A stretch of 64,000 nt of DNA. Source: a virus. Of this stretch, positions 23,240-30,645 are shown piece by piece. Both the position numbers and the translations under genes were made by a program. The notes beneath the pieces were generated by a model, which did not search any database, was not told the origin of the DNA, and saw nothing but the letters and a program-made list of their open reading frames with translations. The DNA is taken from positions 95,171 to 159,170 of the IMG/VR virus record IMGVR_UViG_3300002143_000172. One strand, written 5' to 3'. Positions within the stretch are counted from its first letter, which is position 1, and each line of letters begins with the position of its first letter.

Positions 23240-23458
23240 TTATTTTTCTCGGTACACTATACGACCTTTGGTTAGATCGTATGGACTCATTTCGAGTTTA
23301 ACTCGATCGCCCATTAATATTTGAATTTTATTTTGGCGCATTCTGCCACTTATGTGACCAAGGATCGTAGATCCTTGTTCTAGCTTTACCCGAAACATTG
23401 CGTTGGGTAACACTTCTTCAACCCTGCCTTCTAGGTTGATCATATCTTCTTTTGCCAC
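23240..23458 (-). CDS. infA: translation initiation factor IF-1
   Basis: A 72-residue S1-type OB-fold protein of exactly the bacterial IF-1 length. It starts [19 protein letters not shown] and keeps the conserved [37 protein letters not shown] segments. In bacteria it binds the ribosomal A site of the 30S subunit and helps initiator tRNA selection. It is the last gene of an early operon with DNA ligase. A phage copy could bias host ribosomes toward phage messages, especially leaderless ones. Confidence 0.95.
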   Translation of the reverse strand: MAKEDMINLEGRVEEVLPNAMFRVKLEQGSTILGHISGRMRQNKIQILMGDRVKLEMSPYDLTKGRIVYREK

Positions 23459-23460
23459 GA

Positions 23461-23703
23461 TTAAATTTTCTCTCCTTTTAAACCCTTAACTACTAGATCT
23501 TTCGCCCGTTGGTTGAGCTCTACTTCTCCCACTTGCATCATTTTATGTGCTATTAAATTCATGTATTCTGACAAAACGGTTTTTCCAATATCTGTCCAAT
23601 GCGAATAGTCCGGACCGGCACTGCTGTAATAATAGTAGTCTCGATTCTTCATTAGCTGATATATACCTCCATACATCAGCTCTTTAACTGCATTACTATT
23701 CAT
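23461..23703 (-). CDS. conserved hypothetical phage protein
   Basis: An 80-residue protein (begins [20 protein letters not shown]) with a Tyr-rich run (RDYYYYSS), YSHWTDIGK and a C-terminal helix ending [17 protein letters not shown]. The frame stays open far upstream, but that part overlaps DNA ligase out of frame, so the ATG at 23701-23703, 1 base after the ligase stop, is chosen. From memory a similar small protein is widespread in T4-like phages. Function unknown. Confidence 0.75.
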   Translation of the reverse strand: MNSNAVKELMYGGIYQLMKNRDYYYYSSAGPDYSHWTDIGKTVLSEYMNLIAHKMMQVGEVELNQRAKDLVVKGLKGEKI

Positions 23704-23704
23704 A

Positions 23705-25003
23705 TTAGATTTTTTCACCTTTAGCAAACCCGCGGAATCGAAGGAACCTTGGGAATCTAAGTGAGTATAACTCTTGACTATCTTGACTGAGAGTCGCCGC
23801 ATCTGCTCGGACTTCCACGATCTGACCAACAACTGCATCTTTGTCGGCCCAAAATTCGTTTCGGTCATCATCTGTAAAACCCGACCCAACATTAACACGA
23901 ATCTGCTTCCCATCATCTTCGCCCTCACATATGATCGCACCCAATCGACCTTCATTTTTTCCGGTGCCTTCTTCTACCGCAACAACGGTTAAACTTACTT
24001 CGATAAAGGGCTTCATTTTGAGCCAGCTGGTACTCCGCTTACATTCGTAAGGGGCATCTATATCCTTGATCATAATGCCTTCGTAACCGGCTTCAATAGC
24101 ATCTTTGTTATATTGCTTAAATTCTAGTTCGCCAACATAGCTCCCCAGATCAACTTCAATTTGGGGAATAATGTCAATACTACCGATTTTATCAAATTGT
24201 GCTTTTAGGCCGCGCAACAGATTGCTACGGCGGCGTTGGCCCAACACGCTTTTTCCCTTTTGGAATTCGCTAAGTGGCAGGATATCAAACAGCATTAGAC
24301 GAGCGTCTTCTGTTTGGGCATTTTCCTTACGATGCACCTGTTTCATCAGGGCTTGGAAACTGCTACTAACCATCTCACCGTCAATAACCCAACTGCGTTC
24401 AAACAGTCCTATATCGTCCTCTATGGATTTAGTAATGTGTCCGAAGTTCTCCAAGACCTTACCATTGCGGCTGTACATCACAGCGGTCTTTGCTTCTGCG
24501 TTAATGATAGTGACCACACGGACACCGTCTAGTTTTGGTTCTAGCAGTTTCTTGCCTACGATCTTCTTTTCGTGATTAGCACCGTCATGTGCCAACATAC
24601 ATTCAAACACAGGGACTGCATTTTTCTTAACTTTGTTAATGGTCTTTTCACTAACACCACAGCGAAGATCTTTGATAAGGATACGGCGATACCAATTATT
24701 CCACTGATCCTTTTTACTGGCACCCAATGCCAGTTCAATAGCACTACGGGCGTCGTCGCCAGTAAGTTGTCGTGTGCTTAAAAGATGACAGAGTTCTTTG
24801 AAAGCTACCCAAGGCAAACCTTGTCCATCCGGACCACCGTGGCTGGGAACTTTCTTAACTCCGAAAGTAATATAGGGACTGAGTGCTAATTGGAAACCTT
24901 CAAACAGTTCTTCGTTATCGATTTCTGCCTCGATGATCGCTTCTTTGTTAAGACGGCTAGGATGGGTTTCCAGAGACCAAATGATGTTCTCACAGTGTGA
25001 CAT
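23705..25003 (-). CDS. lig: ATP-dependent DNA ligase
   Basis: A 432-residue ligase similar in layout to T4 gp30. A helical N-domain is followed by the nucleotidyltransferase motif I EPKLDGVR with lysine K157 that takes AMP. Later come YSRNGK (motif Ia/III region), VIDGEMV (motif III), GYEGIMIKD (motif IV) and WLKMKP (motif V). A C-terminal OB domain ends near RFPRFLRFRG. It seals nicks in phage DNA replication and repair. It is driven by a perfect sigma-70 promoter with an AAAGGAAA ribosome site. Confidence 0.95.
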   Translation of the reverse strand: MSHCENIIWSLETHPSRLNKEAIIEAEIDNEELFEGFQLALSPYITFGVKKVPSHGGPDGQGLPWVAFKELCHLLSTRQLTGDDARSAIELALGASKKDQWNNWYRRILIKDLRCGVSEKTINKVKKNAVPVFECMLAHDGANHEKKIVGKKLLEPKLDGVRVVTIINAEAKTAVMYSRNGKVLENFGHITKSIEDDIGLFERSWVIDGEMVSSSFQALMKQVHRKENAQTEDARLMLFDILPLSEFQKGKSVLGQRRRSNLLRGLKAQFDKIGSIDIIPQIEVDLGSYVGELEFKQYNKDAIEAGYEGIMIKDIDAPYECKRSTSWLKMKPFIEVSLTVVAVEEGTGKNEGRLGAIICEGEDDGKQIRVNVGSGFTDDDRNEFWADKDAVVGQIVEVRADAATLSQDSQELYSLRFPRFLRFRGFAKGEKI

Positions 25004-25035
25004 TAAATTTCCTTTAAGTTTGACTTGATGTATAT

Positions 25036-25064
25036 ATTATACAAGATATTTGGAAAATTGTCAA
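25036..25064 (-). promoter_or_regulatory. consensus sigma-70 promoter of the ligase operon
   Basis: On the minus strand TTGACA (25064-25059) and TATAAT (25041-25036) with a 17-base spacer. It drives ligase, the 80-residue protein and IF-1. Confidence 0.92.
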
Positions 25065-25081
25065 CTGGAGTTTTTACCAAT

Positions 25082-25405
25082 TTATACCGAAAAACTAGAC
25101 CCGCATCCACAGGTACTTTGGGCATTTGGATTTTTAATAGTAAACTGACTGCCCATAAGATCGTCAGTAAAATCCACTGTTGCACCCTGCAGATATTGCA
25201 TACTCATAGCATCAACGAGCAAGGTCATTCCGGGCCGTTCGACTGCAAAGTCATCTTCGCCCTGTTCTTCATCAAAAGTAAATCCATAACTAAATCCGCT
25301 ACATCCGCCACCTTGGACGAATGTTCGAAGTTTTAATTTTGGATTATTTTCTTCTGCTAATAGGTCTGCAATTTTTGCAATTGCACTTTCTGTAAGTTCA
25401 ATCAT
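25082..25405 (-). CDS. erpA: A-type iron-sulfur carrier, ErpA-like
   Basis: A 107-residue HesB/IscA-family protein. The three cluster-binding cysteines are in [10 protein letters not shown] and the C-terminal CGCGSSFSV. The acidic insert [10 protein letters not shown] and length resemble ErpA rather than IscA. It carries Fe-S clusters from a scaffold to target enzymes. It overlaps the upstream iscA gene by 4 bases. Together with iscA and iscU it forms a small phage Fe-S assembly set, possibly feeding the five radical SAM enzymes encoded nearby. Confidence 0.9.
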   Translation of the reverse strand: MIELTESAIAKIADLLAEENNPKLKLRTFVQGGGCSGFSYGFTFDEEQGEDDFAVERPGMTLLVDAMSMQYLQGATVDFTDDLMGSQFTIKNPNAQSTCGCGSSFSV

Positions 25406-25728
25406 ATTCTAAAACTTTCTCCACAACCGCATCGGTCTCGTTCGTTTGGGTTAACAAAATCAAAACCTTCGTTAAGACCTTTTTTAACCCAATCCACTGT
25501 TAGTCCTTCTAGGTAAACATGAGACCTTCCATCTACCCAAACTGTTACTCCGTAGCTTTCATATTTGAATTGATCCCTAGTAACTGGTGTATGATCAACA
25601 TATTCTAATGTATAGGCCAATCCACTGCATCCAGTAGTTTTAACACCAAGGCGTATGCCCAGGCCTTTGCCTCTATGTGCTAACTGTTGTTGGACCTTAG
25701 TGGCCGCTTGTTCAGTTAGTGAGATCAT
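25402..25728 (-). CDS. iscA: A-type iron-sulfur carrier, IscA
   Basis: A 108-residue HesB-family protein with the cysteine motifs [13 protein letters not shown] and [10 protein letters not shown], all three cluster ligands present. The second half ([18 protein letters not shown]) is typical of IscA. It overlaps iscU by 17 bases and erpA by 4, so the three are one operon. It works with IscU in passing Fe-S clusters to client enzymes. Confidence 0.92.
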   Translation of the reverse strand: MISLTEQAATKVQQQLAHRGKGLGIRLGVKTTGCSGLAYTLEYVDHTPVTRDQFKYESYGVTVWVDGRSHVYLEGLTVDWVKKGLNEGFDFVNPNERDRCGCGESFRI

Positions 25729-27118
25729 GTCTTTCTCTGTAGTCTTTTATTGCCGCTTTGATAGCATCTTCTGCTAGTATTGAACAATGTATTTTAACTG
25801 GCGGTAGGGCGAGCTCTTCAGCAATCTCTGAATTCTTAATGCTTCCTGCTTGGTCAAGAGTTTTACCTTTGACCCATTCAGTAACAAGACTGGAACTGGC
25901 AATAGCTGAACCACAATTGTGTGAACCGACTCTATTAGAGAAAAACACATGAGCACCATCCTCCAATTTTAAATCATAAACTACGACTAATTTGCCATCT
26001 CTTTCACATCCACGCAATTGATTTTGATGAGTTATCGCTGAAATGCCTACGATTTCCATTCCATTGTGAATAAAATTCTGCACTTCTGGTAATGATTGTG
26101 CAATATCTTCTACTGCTAAAAATAACGAGTCGTATCCGGCTGTGGCCAATTGCTTACGCCGGTTGGCCACATAATTTGATTCCTCAGACCGATCCTGCAT
26201 AAATTTCGGCATCTGCTTTGTATATACTTCTATACATTTTTTCTTGCCAGGCACAATAAAGTCCGGACTTGCTGGACCAGATTCCGTCTGAATCCATATC
26301 TTGCCAGCACTCCATCTTACAGCTACATTGTTTTCTTCAAATAAACTGATGTATTTTTGTTCAATACTAGTAGGTTTAGTCCAATCTCGTTGTGCCATTC
26401 CCTGTTGCCATTTTTCAATGTATGCTAGATTTGACCAATTTTTAACTGAGGCTGCACTTGAACGCTTCTTTTTAGTTGCTAAATCTTTACACACATACCC
26501 AGGTTGATTTTGTGGTAATACCGAGTGGTCAAACTCCTTATTCCATGCTGTCATTCTGACACTATTTTTTTGTTTAAGTGTAGTACAATGTCTGTTGTTA
26601 GTAAGAATCCTTAGTTCGTGTTCAGTTATCTCATATAACTCTTGTCCTACTTGTAGCTGTTGCGCTTCGATTGGCTTGTTATTGGCATTCCAAAATATAT
26701 GTTCCTTAGTACAAATTAATGAAAAAGTTCCAGGATTAATATTTTGTCTACTAGTTTCTCTTTGAAATGTAATTACTAACAAATCATCCACTTCGACCGA
26801 ATGTTTAATAATATCTCGCACTTTTTGCGGATGAATAGTATTTCCATCCCACGCTAACACTTCATCACCAACGACTAACGATGATATCTTTTTTCTATTA
26901 GTTGGTGTATTCACTGGCATATTGCTTGTTAGACACCCATATGTTTTAAATTTTGCGTCTTTGATAATTCCATCTTCTACTCTAATCTGTAATTTCATTA
27001 CATCGCCACAAGCAGGTGCGCCCACCATTCCTGTGCCAACATCGGGATCATCTTTTTGGAAAGATCCTGCATTTCTAGGATTTTCATAATGATCAAGTAC
27101 CTTGTCTGAATATGCCAT
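25712..27118 (-). CDS. iscU: iron-sulfur scaffold IscU interrupted by an intein
   Basis: A 468-residue precursor. Residues 1-61 and 402-468 join to give a 128-residue IscU, the normal length. In the mature numbering the three cluster cysteines are C37 (APACGD, with D39), the Cys directly after the splice site (TYG-CGSAIASS, IscU C63-equivalent) and the Cys of KIHCSIL. The intein of 340 residues therefore sits next to a catalytic ligand, and the +1 nucleophile of splicing is itself that ligand. Without splicing the scaffold cannot work. It lies between ACP and IscA. Confidence 0.95.
   Translation of the reverse strand: MAYSDKVLDHYENPRNAGSFQKDDPDVGTGMVGAPACGDVMKLQIRVEDGIIKDAKFKTYGCLTSNMPVNTPTNRKKISSLVVGDEVLAWDGNTIHPQKVRDIIKHSVEVDDLLVITFQRETSRQNINPGTFSLICTKEHIFWNANNKPIEAQQLQVGQELYEITEHELRILTNNRHCTTLKQKNSVRMTAWNKEFDHSVLPQNQPGYVCKDLATKKKRSSAASVKNWSNLAYIEKWQQGMAQRDWTKPTSIEQKYISLFEENNVAVRWSAGKIWIQTESGPASPDFIVPGKKKCIEVYTKQMPKFMQDRSEESNYVANRRKQLATAGYDSLFLAVEDIAQSLPEVQNFIHNGMEIVGISAITHQNQLRGCERDGKLVVVYDLKLEDGAHVFFSNRVGSHNCGSAIASSSLVTEWVKGKTLDQAGSIKNSEIAEELALPPVKIHCSILAEDAIKAAIKDYRERHDLTN
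25916..26935 (-). mobile_element. intein with internal nuclease-like domain, inserted in iscU
   Basis: Residues 62-401 of the precursor. It starts with Cys (CLTSNMPVNTPTNRKKISS, block A with GDEV), has block B CTKEHIFW, block F VYDLKLEDGAHVFFSNRVG and block G ending SHN before the C-extein Cys. The middle carries SPDFIVPGKKKCIEVY then NRRKQLATAGYDSLFL, a PD-(D/E)xK or Vsr-like nuclease pattern rather than LAGLIDADG. All splicing residues look intact. It is likely a self-splicing homing element. Confidence 0.9.
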
Positions 27119-27128
27119 AATATGTGTG

Positions 27129-27371
27129 CTAAGAGGTGCCTATTTTAATTTTTTTTACAAACTCGATAACTTCTTTAACTGTTTGTAATTGTTCTGAATC
27201 GTCATCTGGAATTTCTATCTCTAATACTTCTTCCAAATTCATTATTAATTCAACTTTGTCCAGAGAATCTGCACCAAGGTCATTTGTTAAGTTACTATCA
27301 TCTGTTACTTGCTCTATCTTAACACCTAACTGTTCGGCTATGATTTTCTTTACTTGTTCTTCAATAAGCAT
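27129..27371 (-). CDS. acpP: acyl carrier protein
   Basis: An 80-residue ACP with the phosphopantetheine site [10 protein letters not shown] (S36) in a strongly acidic four-helix sequence, the usual length. It carries acyl chains as thioesters for fatty-acid or surface-sugar acylation. In mitochondria ACP also stabilises the Fe-S cluster machinery through LYR proteins. Here it lies directly upstream of iscU (10-base gap), so either an Fe-S partner role or acyl supply is possible. Both are inferences. Confidence 0.95.
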   Translation of the reverse strand: MLIEEQVKKIIAEQLGVKIEQVTDDSNLTNDLGADSLDKVELIMNLEEVLEIEIPDDDSEQLQTVKEVIEFVKKIKIGTS

Positions 27372-27380
27372 TTGAATCCT

Positions 27381-27632
27381 TTATTTTCCGCTGTAATCTT
27401 TAACAATACCACCGTGTGTTACGCTTTTGGCTTTACGACCTTTCAACGGGTGACCACTACCCTTAACACCCTGTTTACCCGTACCATCTGTGTGACCTGT
27501 ATCGTGCTTCAACATTCCGTTGCTCACGCATTGTGCATAACGCACATTGCTTAAACGAGAATGCCCCACAGAGCACTGGCTCTGCGTGGGCGTAGATAGA
27601 TTCTTTTCAGATAAAAGTTCTGTTATTCTCAT
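27381..27632 (-). CDS. small late protein with MRITELLSE leader
   Basis: An 83-residue basic, Gly/His/Ser-rich protein. It begins MRITELLSEKNL, where L7-S8-E9 fits a prohead-protease cleavage pattern. It has Cys and His scattered over residues 20-50 (SQCSVGHSRL, YAQCVSNG) and a C-terminal THGGIVKDYSGK. It is the first gene after a late promoter and precedes the ACP gene. Function unknown. Confidence 0.6.
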   Translation of the reverse strand: MRITELLSEKNLSTPTQSQCSVGHSRLSNVRYAQCVSNGMLKHDTGHTDGTGKQGVKGSGHPLKGRKAKSVTHGGIVKDYSGK

Positions 27633-27656
27633 TGATATTCCATGTATAGTTCCGTA

Positions 27657-27664
27657 TATTTACC
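27657..27664 (-). promoter_or_regulatory. late promoter element for the ACP-Isc operon
   Basis: GGTAAATA on the minus strand, 25 bases upstream of the ATG at 27632, overlapping the end of the upstream membrane protein. Confidence 0.6.
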
Positions 27665-27998
27665 TAAAAAATATCAAACCCATTAATACTGTTTGAGCCA
27701 AAAATCCCATACAAATCGTTGCTATGTATAATGAATTCTTCTCAATAAGGGCTTTAAAGAATAAAGTAGTTAATCCTGCCCAAACAAAGATCATAATATC
27801 AATAGGGGGTAGTTTATCGCTTTGCGCCATCAGTAGTGCAATCAAGGTAGGAATGCTAGCAAGGTGCAATAGAAGAATAGTCACCCATCCTAGTGTATGC
27901 GAGCTAACATGGCCCAAATGATCTTTTAAGAACTCGTAGGTACTAACCAGCACTGATGTTAAAAACTTAACGGGTGAAAAATTTGATAAAAAGCTCAT
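27660..27998 (-). CDS. three-pass membrane protein, candidate holin
   Basis: A 112-residue protein with three hydrophobic spans (about residues 37-58, 67-84 and 88-110) and short charged loops, the size and layout of a class I holin. The N-terminal 30 residues are amphipathic. It directly follows the SAR-type cell-wall hydrolase gene (12-base gap), so together they look like a lysis cassette. A good ribosome site (AAAAGGAAA) precedes the ATG. A transport or immunity role is also possible. Confidence 0.6.
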   Translation of the reverse strand: MSFLSNFSPVKFLTSVLVSTYEFLKDHLGHVSSHTLGWVTILLLHLASIPTLIALLMAQSDKLPPIDIMIFVWAGLTTLFFKALIEKNSLYIATICMGFLAQTVLMGLIFFR

Positions 27999-28010
27999 GA
28001 TAGTTTCCTT

Positions 28011-28592
28011 TTATTTGTAAAAGATGTGACGGCCGATTTTTGCAACCTTTTCTTTGCGCCAGCCGGGGTTTATGTAATCAGCATGATAAAACATTGCTTC
28101 TTCTAAACTTGGAAGCCTAAATCCTTCCAATAAAACCTTCTTGGCTACGGTCATGCTTTCTTCGTAGCTTTCTTTGTTAGGACTACGGGCGGCGACGACT
28201 TTATCGCATACCCAACTAAATTGGCAAACGACCTTCTTATAAAAGACATTTTTCTGATAGATAGTTTGGCAAATATCTTCCGGAAACTTTCCGCTTACTG
28301 TTCTGTTTAAAGTAACCTGTGCGACTGCAACCTTTCCTTCAAATGGTTCAGACCCAGCTTCGTGATAGATATTTTGAGCAAGACATTGTAATTGCCTTTC
28401 TCGCACCTTTGCGGTAATTTGTGTATGTTCTACTGAACTGAGCTTTGCTAGTTTAGAATCCATAACAAATGATAATAGCGACATAGTGGACACAACTGCA
28501 AGTACCATCAGAATGATAGTTGCAATCTTTTTGCATGTAGCAGTTACTACTGCGTCCATGCTATACCCTGTATCAAGTGTAATTTCAGTCAT
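28011..28592 (-). CDS. cell-wall hydrolase (SleB/CwlJ type) with N-terminal membrane anchor
   Basis: A 193-residue lysin. Residues 22-44 (IATIILMVLAVVSTMSLLSFV) are a weakly hydrophobic signal anchor typical of SAR endolysins. The Hydrolase_2 domain follows, with LAQNIYHEAGSEP (catalytic Glu78), VAQVTLNRTVSGKFP and CQFSWVCD. It likely cuts peptidoglycan glycan strands and is activated when released from the membrane. It has a sigma-70-type promoter and a perfect AAAGGAGG ribosome site, so it is strongly translated. Confidence 0.88.
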   Translation of the reverse strand: MTEITLDTGYSMDAVVTATCKKIATIILMVLAVVSTMSLLSFVMDSKLAKLSSVEHTQITAKVRERQLQCLAQNIYHEAGSEPFEGKVAVAQVTLNRTVSGKFPEDICQTIYQKNVFYKKVVCQFSWVCDKVVAARSPNKESYEESMTVAKKVLLEGFRLPSLEEAMFYHADYINPGWRKEKVAKIGRHIFYK

Positions 28593-28642
28593 AAAAACCT
28601 CCTTTTTTCTCTTGTGGTAAGAATAGTTATCAACAAGCGTAT

Positions 28643-28672
28643 AGTATATGCTAAAAAGAGACTAAAAATCAA
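28643..28672 (-). promoter_or_regulatory. sigma-70-type promoter of the lysin
   Basis: TTGATT (28672-28667) and TATACT (28648-28643) on the minus strand with an 18-base spacer, upstream of an AAAGGAGG ribosome site. Confidence 0.7.
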
Positions 28673-28693
28673 CCTTTTTGGTAAAAATATCGG

Positions 28694-29242
28694 TTACTTG
28701 ACGCCAATAATCATAAATCTACTAAATTTCCAGGTCGGATATTCAAAGTCCTTTTGGCCTGCATAATTTAGTGTAGTGATTGGATAACTGTTTACGAATG
28801 CCTTAAGATCTGTAGAATGGACATGGTGATCCTCGTGCGGCATGTTGTTGCCTTGGAGTATGATTCTAGTTCCATAGGGAATCTGATCAAACCATTCGGT
28901 GCTGTCAAAATGTTCTGTGCTGGTGTTAATAACTAGGTCCGGACTGCCTCTTACATAACTGTTGCAGTCAAGGGTAAAGGCTTTGAACTTCCAATCTTGC
29001 CAAACCCAATTTTCATTAATCATATCTGCAATAGGTTCGCAGGCAGGATCAAGGTCAAAACTTTGTATATGGTCAACTTTAAACTTACCGCGTGACAATA
29101 ATAGGAACGCAGTGACTCCATACCAGCCGCCATATATGTAGGTTAGATTAGAAGTCCATTTGGTTCTTTCTAATTCTTCACAGAGCCAAATTTTACTACC
29201 AACTTGACCGCTACTAAAGGCGTCGGAATTTATTTCATACAT
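28694..29242 (-). CDS. putative SAM-dependent methyltransferase
   Basis: A 182-residue Rossmann-like protein. The glycine-rich strand LTYIYGGWYGVTAFLL is followed by SFDLDPAC (acidic end of beta-2 that would bind the ribose) and DLVINTSTEHF. The frame is open to a TTG 7 codons upstream; the ATG at 29242 is preferred. It is the last gene of the long surface-glycan/radical SAM operon. It could methylate a sugar or small acceptor. The substrate is unknown. Confidence 0.65.
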   Translation of the reverse strand: MYEINSDAFSSGQVGSKIWLCEELERTKWTSNLTYIYGGWYGVTAFLLLSRGKFKVDHIQSFDLDPACEPIADMINENWVWQDWKFKAFTLDCNSYVRGSPDLVINTSTEHFDSTEWFDQIPYGTRIILQGNNMPHEDHHVHSTDLKAFVNSYPITTLNYAGQKDFEYPTWKFSRFMIIGVK

Positions 29243-29774
29243 AGTACAATTCTGGATATTCAACTAACACATGAGCACCGCCCTGTTCGTATGCAGATTG
29301 GTAAGCACTGAAGATATCTTTTGTCTTTTGTAAGTCGTGGAATTGAATATTTGGACAAAGAGATTTAAATTCAGAAAGGTAGTTGCCCTTGTGTTGATGT
29401 CCGGGATCTAATGGTTTGTCTGATCCTTTGCCCAGCCTAATGAGAATGTTTGCTTTCTTACTGGTCATCAATTCATACTTGTCAATATGGTTAACTAATT
29501 GGTTAACGGCCAATATGATAAAGTCCCAACGGGGATAGAATGTAACCACTGTCTTGCCCGTCATAGCAATACCTAAGCTCATGCCCATTTGTGATTCTTC
29601 CATTACCGGAAGCTCTACCATCTTGTCTTTGGACACATCACCTAAAGTTGTGCTCATAGGATTACCTGCATAGACAATCTGCTGTCCTATAAACATCACA
29701 TTGTCCTGCTGTCCTAGGAATGTCATTGCCCTAGTAAGCTCGTCCTTGTAAGGAGATAGTTGTGGTCCACTCAT
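29235..29774 (-). CDS. TPP-dependent enzyme, pyrimidine-binding (beta) subunit
   Basis: A 179-residue transketolase/dehydrogenase-E1-beta-type domain. The conserved Glu that activates thiamine is in ELPVMEESQMG, followed by GIAMTGKTVVTFYPRWDFI. It lacks the C-terminal transketolase domain. Its partner alpha subunit is probably encoded 10 kb away at 39610-40239 in the same operon. Together they would make a two-subunit TPP enzyme, perhaps transferring or making a two-carbon unit for an unusual sugar. Confidence 0.75.
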   Translation of the reverse strand: MSGPQLSPYKDELTRAMTFLGQQDNVMFIGQQIVYAGNPMSTTLGDVSKDKMVELPVMEESQMGMSLGIAMTGKTVVTFYPRWDFIILAVNQLVNHIDKYELMTSKKANILIRLGKGSDKPLDPGHQHKGNYLSEFKSLCPNIQFHDLQKTKDIFSAYQSAYEQGGAHVLVEYPELYYV

Positions 29775-30640
29775 GCTAGTTTCTCAATTCGTTTAATAAT
29801 GTTCTCTGCCATTACTTGATGACAAGTTACTGACGGGTGATGATCTTTGGGTGTTACTTCAAACTGTTCTTCATCCCACTTTACCGTTAATTCTGGGTTG
29901 TAGCCTTTTGACTGCATTGCGCCCGGACTCATCAAATTCTGTATACTATCATAGTTTACACCCTTGTAGTCAAAAGTCAAGAACCGTTCTTTTAACCACG
30001 GATCTTCGTTTATAAAAGCCGAGTAGTCATTGGGCCAGGAAAACAACATCGTCTTTATTCCGTGTTCCTCACACTGGACTAGTAGACTCTTTACATTGGC
30101 TAAGCCATCGCGTATATATTGATCAATCCATTGATCCAGAGTAAGTCCTGTTTGATCTAACCATTTTAAGAACTTTTCCTTAAATCGATCATCTCCCCTT
30201 GCCATGTGAAAGGGTATTTCGTGTTTCTCTCCGTTAACTTCCATAAAGAAGTTATCTCGTTGCCATTGTGTTAATTGAAATACTAAATGCGACACTTCTT
30301 CGTATTCAATAGGAGGAATGTTATGTCCACCATACCAGGCTTTAGGATCTCTATTTGTGAGACAATTTTTCCACCAATGCACCGCGCCTTGGTTTGATCC
30401 GCCGTTGTTGGGGTGTACATGTTCAAAAGTTTTAAAATGATTGGCTACAAGCCTAGGATACCTAACACTCTCCATGTATCTTTTGTGAGAAGGTGTTAAT
30501 AGCTTCTCGTCGTAATGATCGGGCAATGGCTCACGCAAAGTTGACAGATTACTATAATAGTAAAGTCCCTGACCCCAAGTGAAACTGCAACCTGCAAAAA
30601 TGATACCTTTAGTTACTCTAGCTGTGTCTTTACTTTTCAT
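29771..30640 (-). CDS. SGNH-hydrolase-like protein A
   Basis: A 289-residue protein. Block I is FAGCSFTWGQGL with the likely nucleophile Ser. The C-terminal block V is DHHPSVTCHQVMAENI with Asp and His. It is clearly paralogous to the product of 31345-32271 (shared GCSFTWGQGL, RLVANHFKTFE, DPWLKERF). It could be an O-acetyl esterase or transferase acting on glycan. ATGA overlap with its downstream neighbour. Cytoplasmic. Confidence 0.65.
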   Translation of the reverse strand: MKSKDTARVTKGIIFAGCSFTWGQGLYYYSNLSTLREPLPDHYDEKLLTPSHKRYMESVRYPRLVANHFKTFEHVHPNNGGSNQGAVHWWKNCLTNRDPKAWYGGHNIPPIEYEEVSHLVFQLTQWQRDNFFMEVNGEKHEIPFHMARGDDRFKEKFLKWLDQTGLTLDQWIDQYIRDGLANVKSLLVQCEEHGIKTMLFSWPNDYSAFINEDPWLKERFLTFDYKGVNYDSIQNLMSPGAMQSKGYNPELTVKWDEEQFEVTPKDHHPSVTCHQVMAENIIKRIEKLA

Positions 30641-30645
30641 ATGTA

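Noticed and set aside
23461-23955. 164-codon frame extending the 80-residue gene upstream
   Set aside because: The extra 84 codons overlap DNA ligase out of frame and have biased composition. The ATG right after the ligase stop fits much better.
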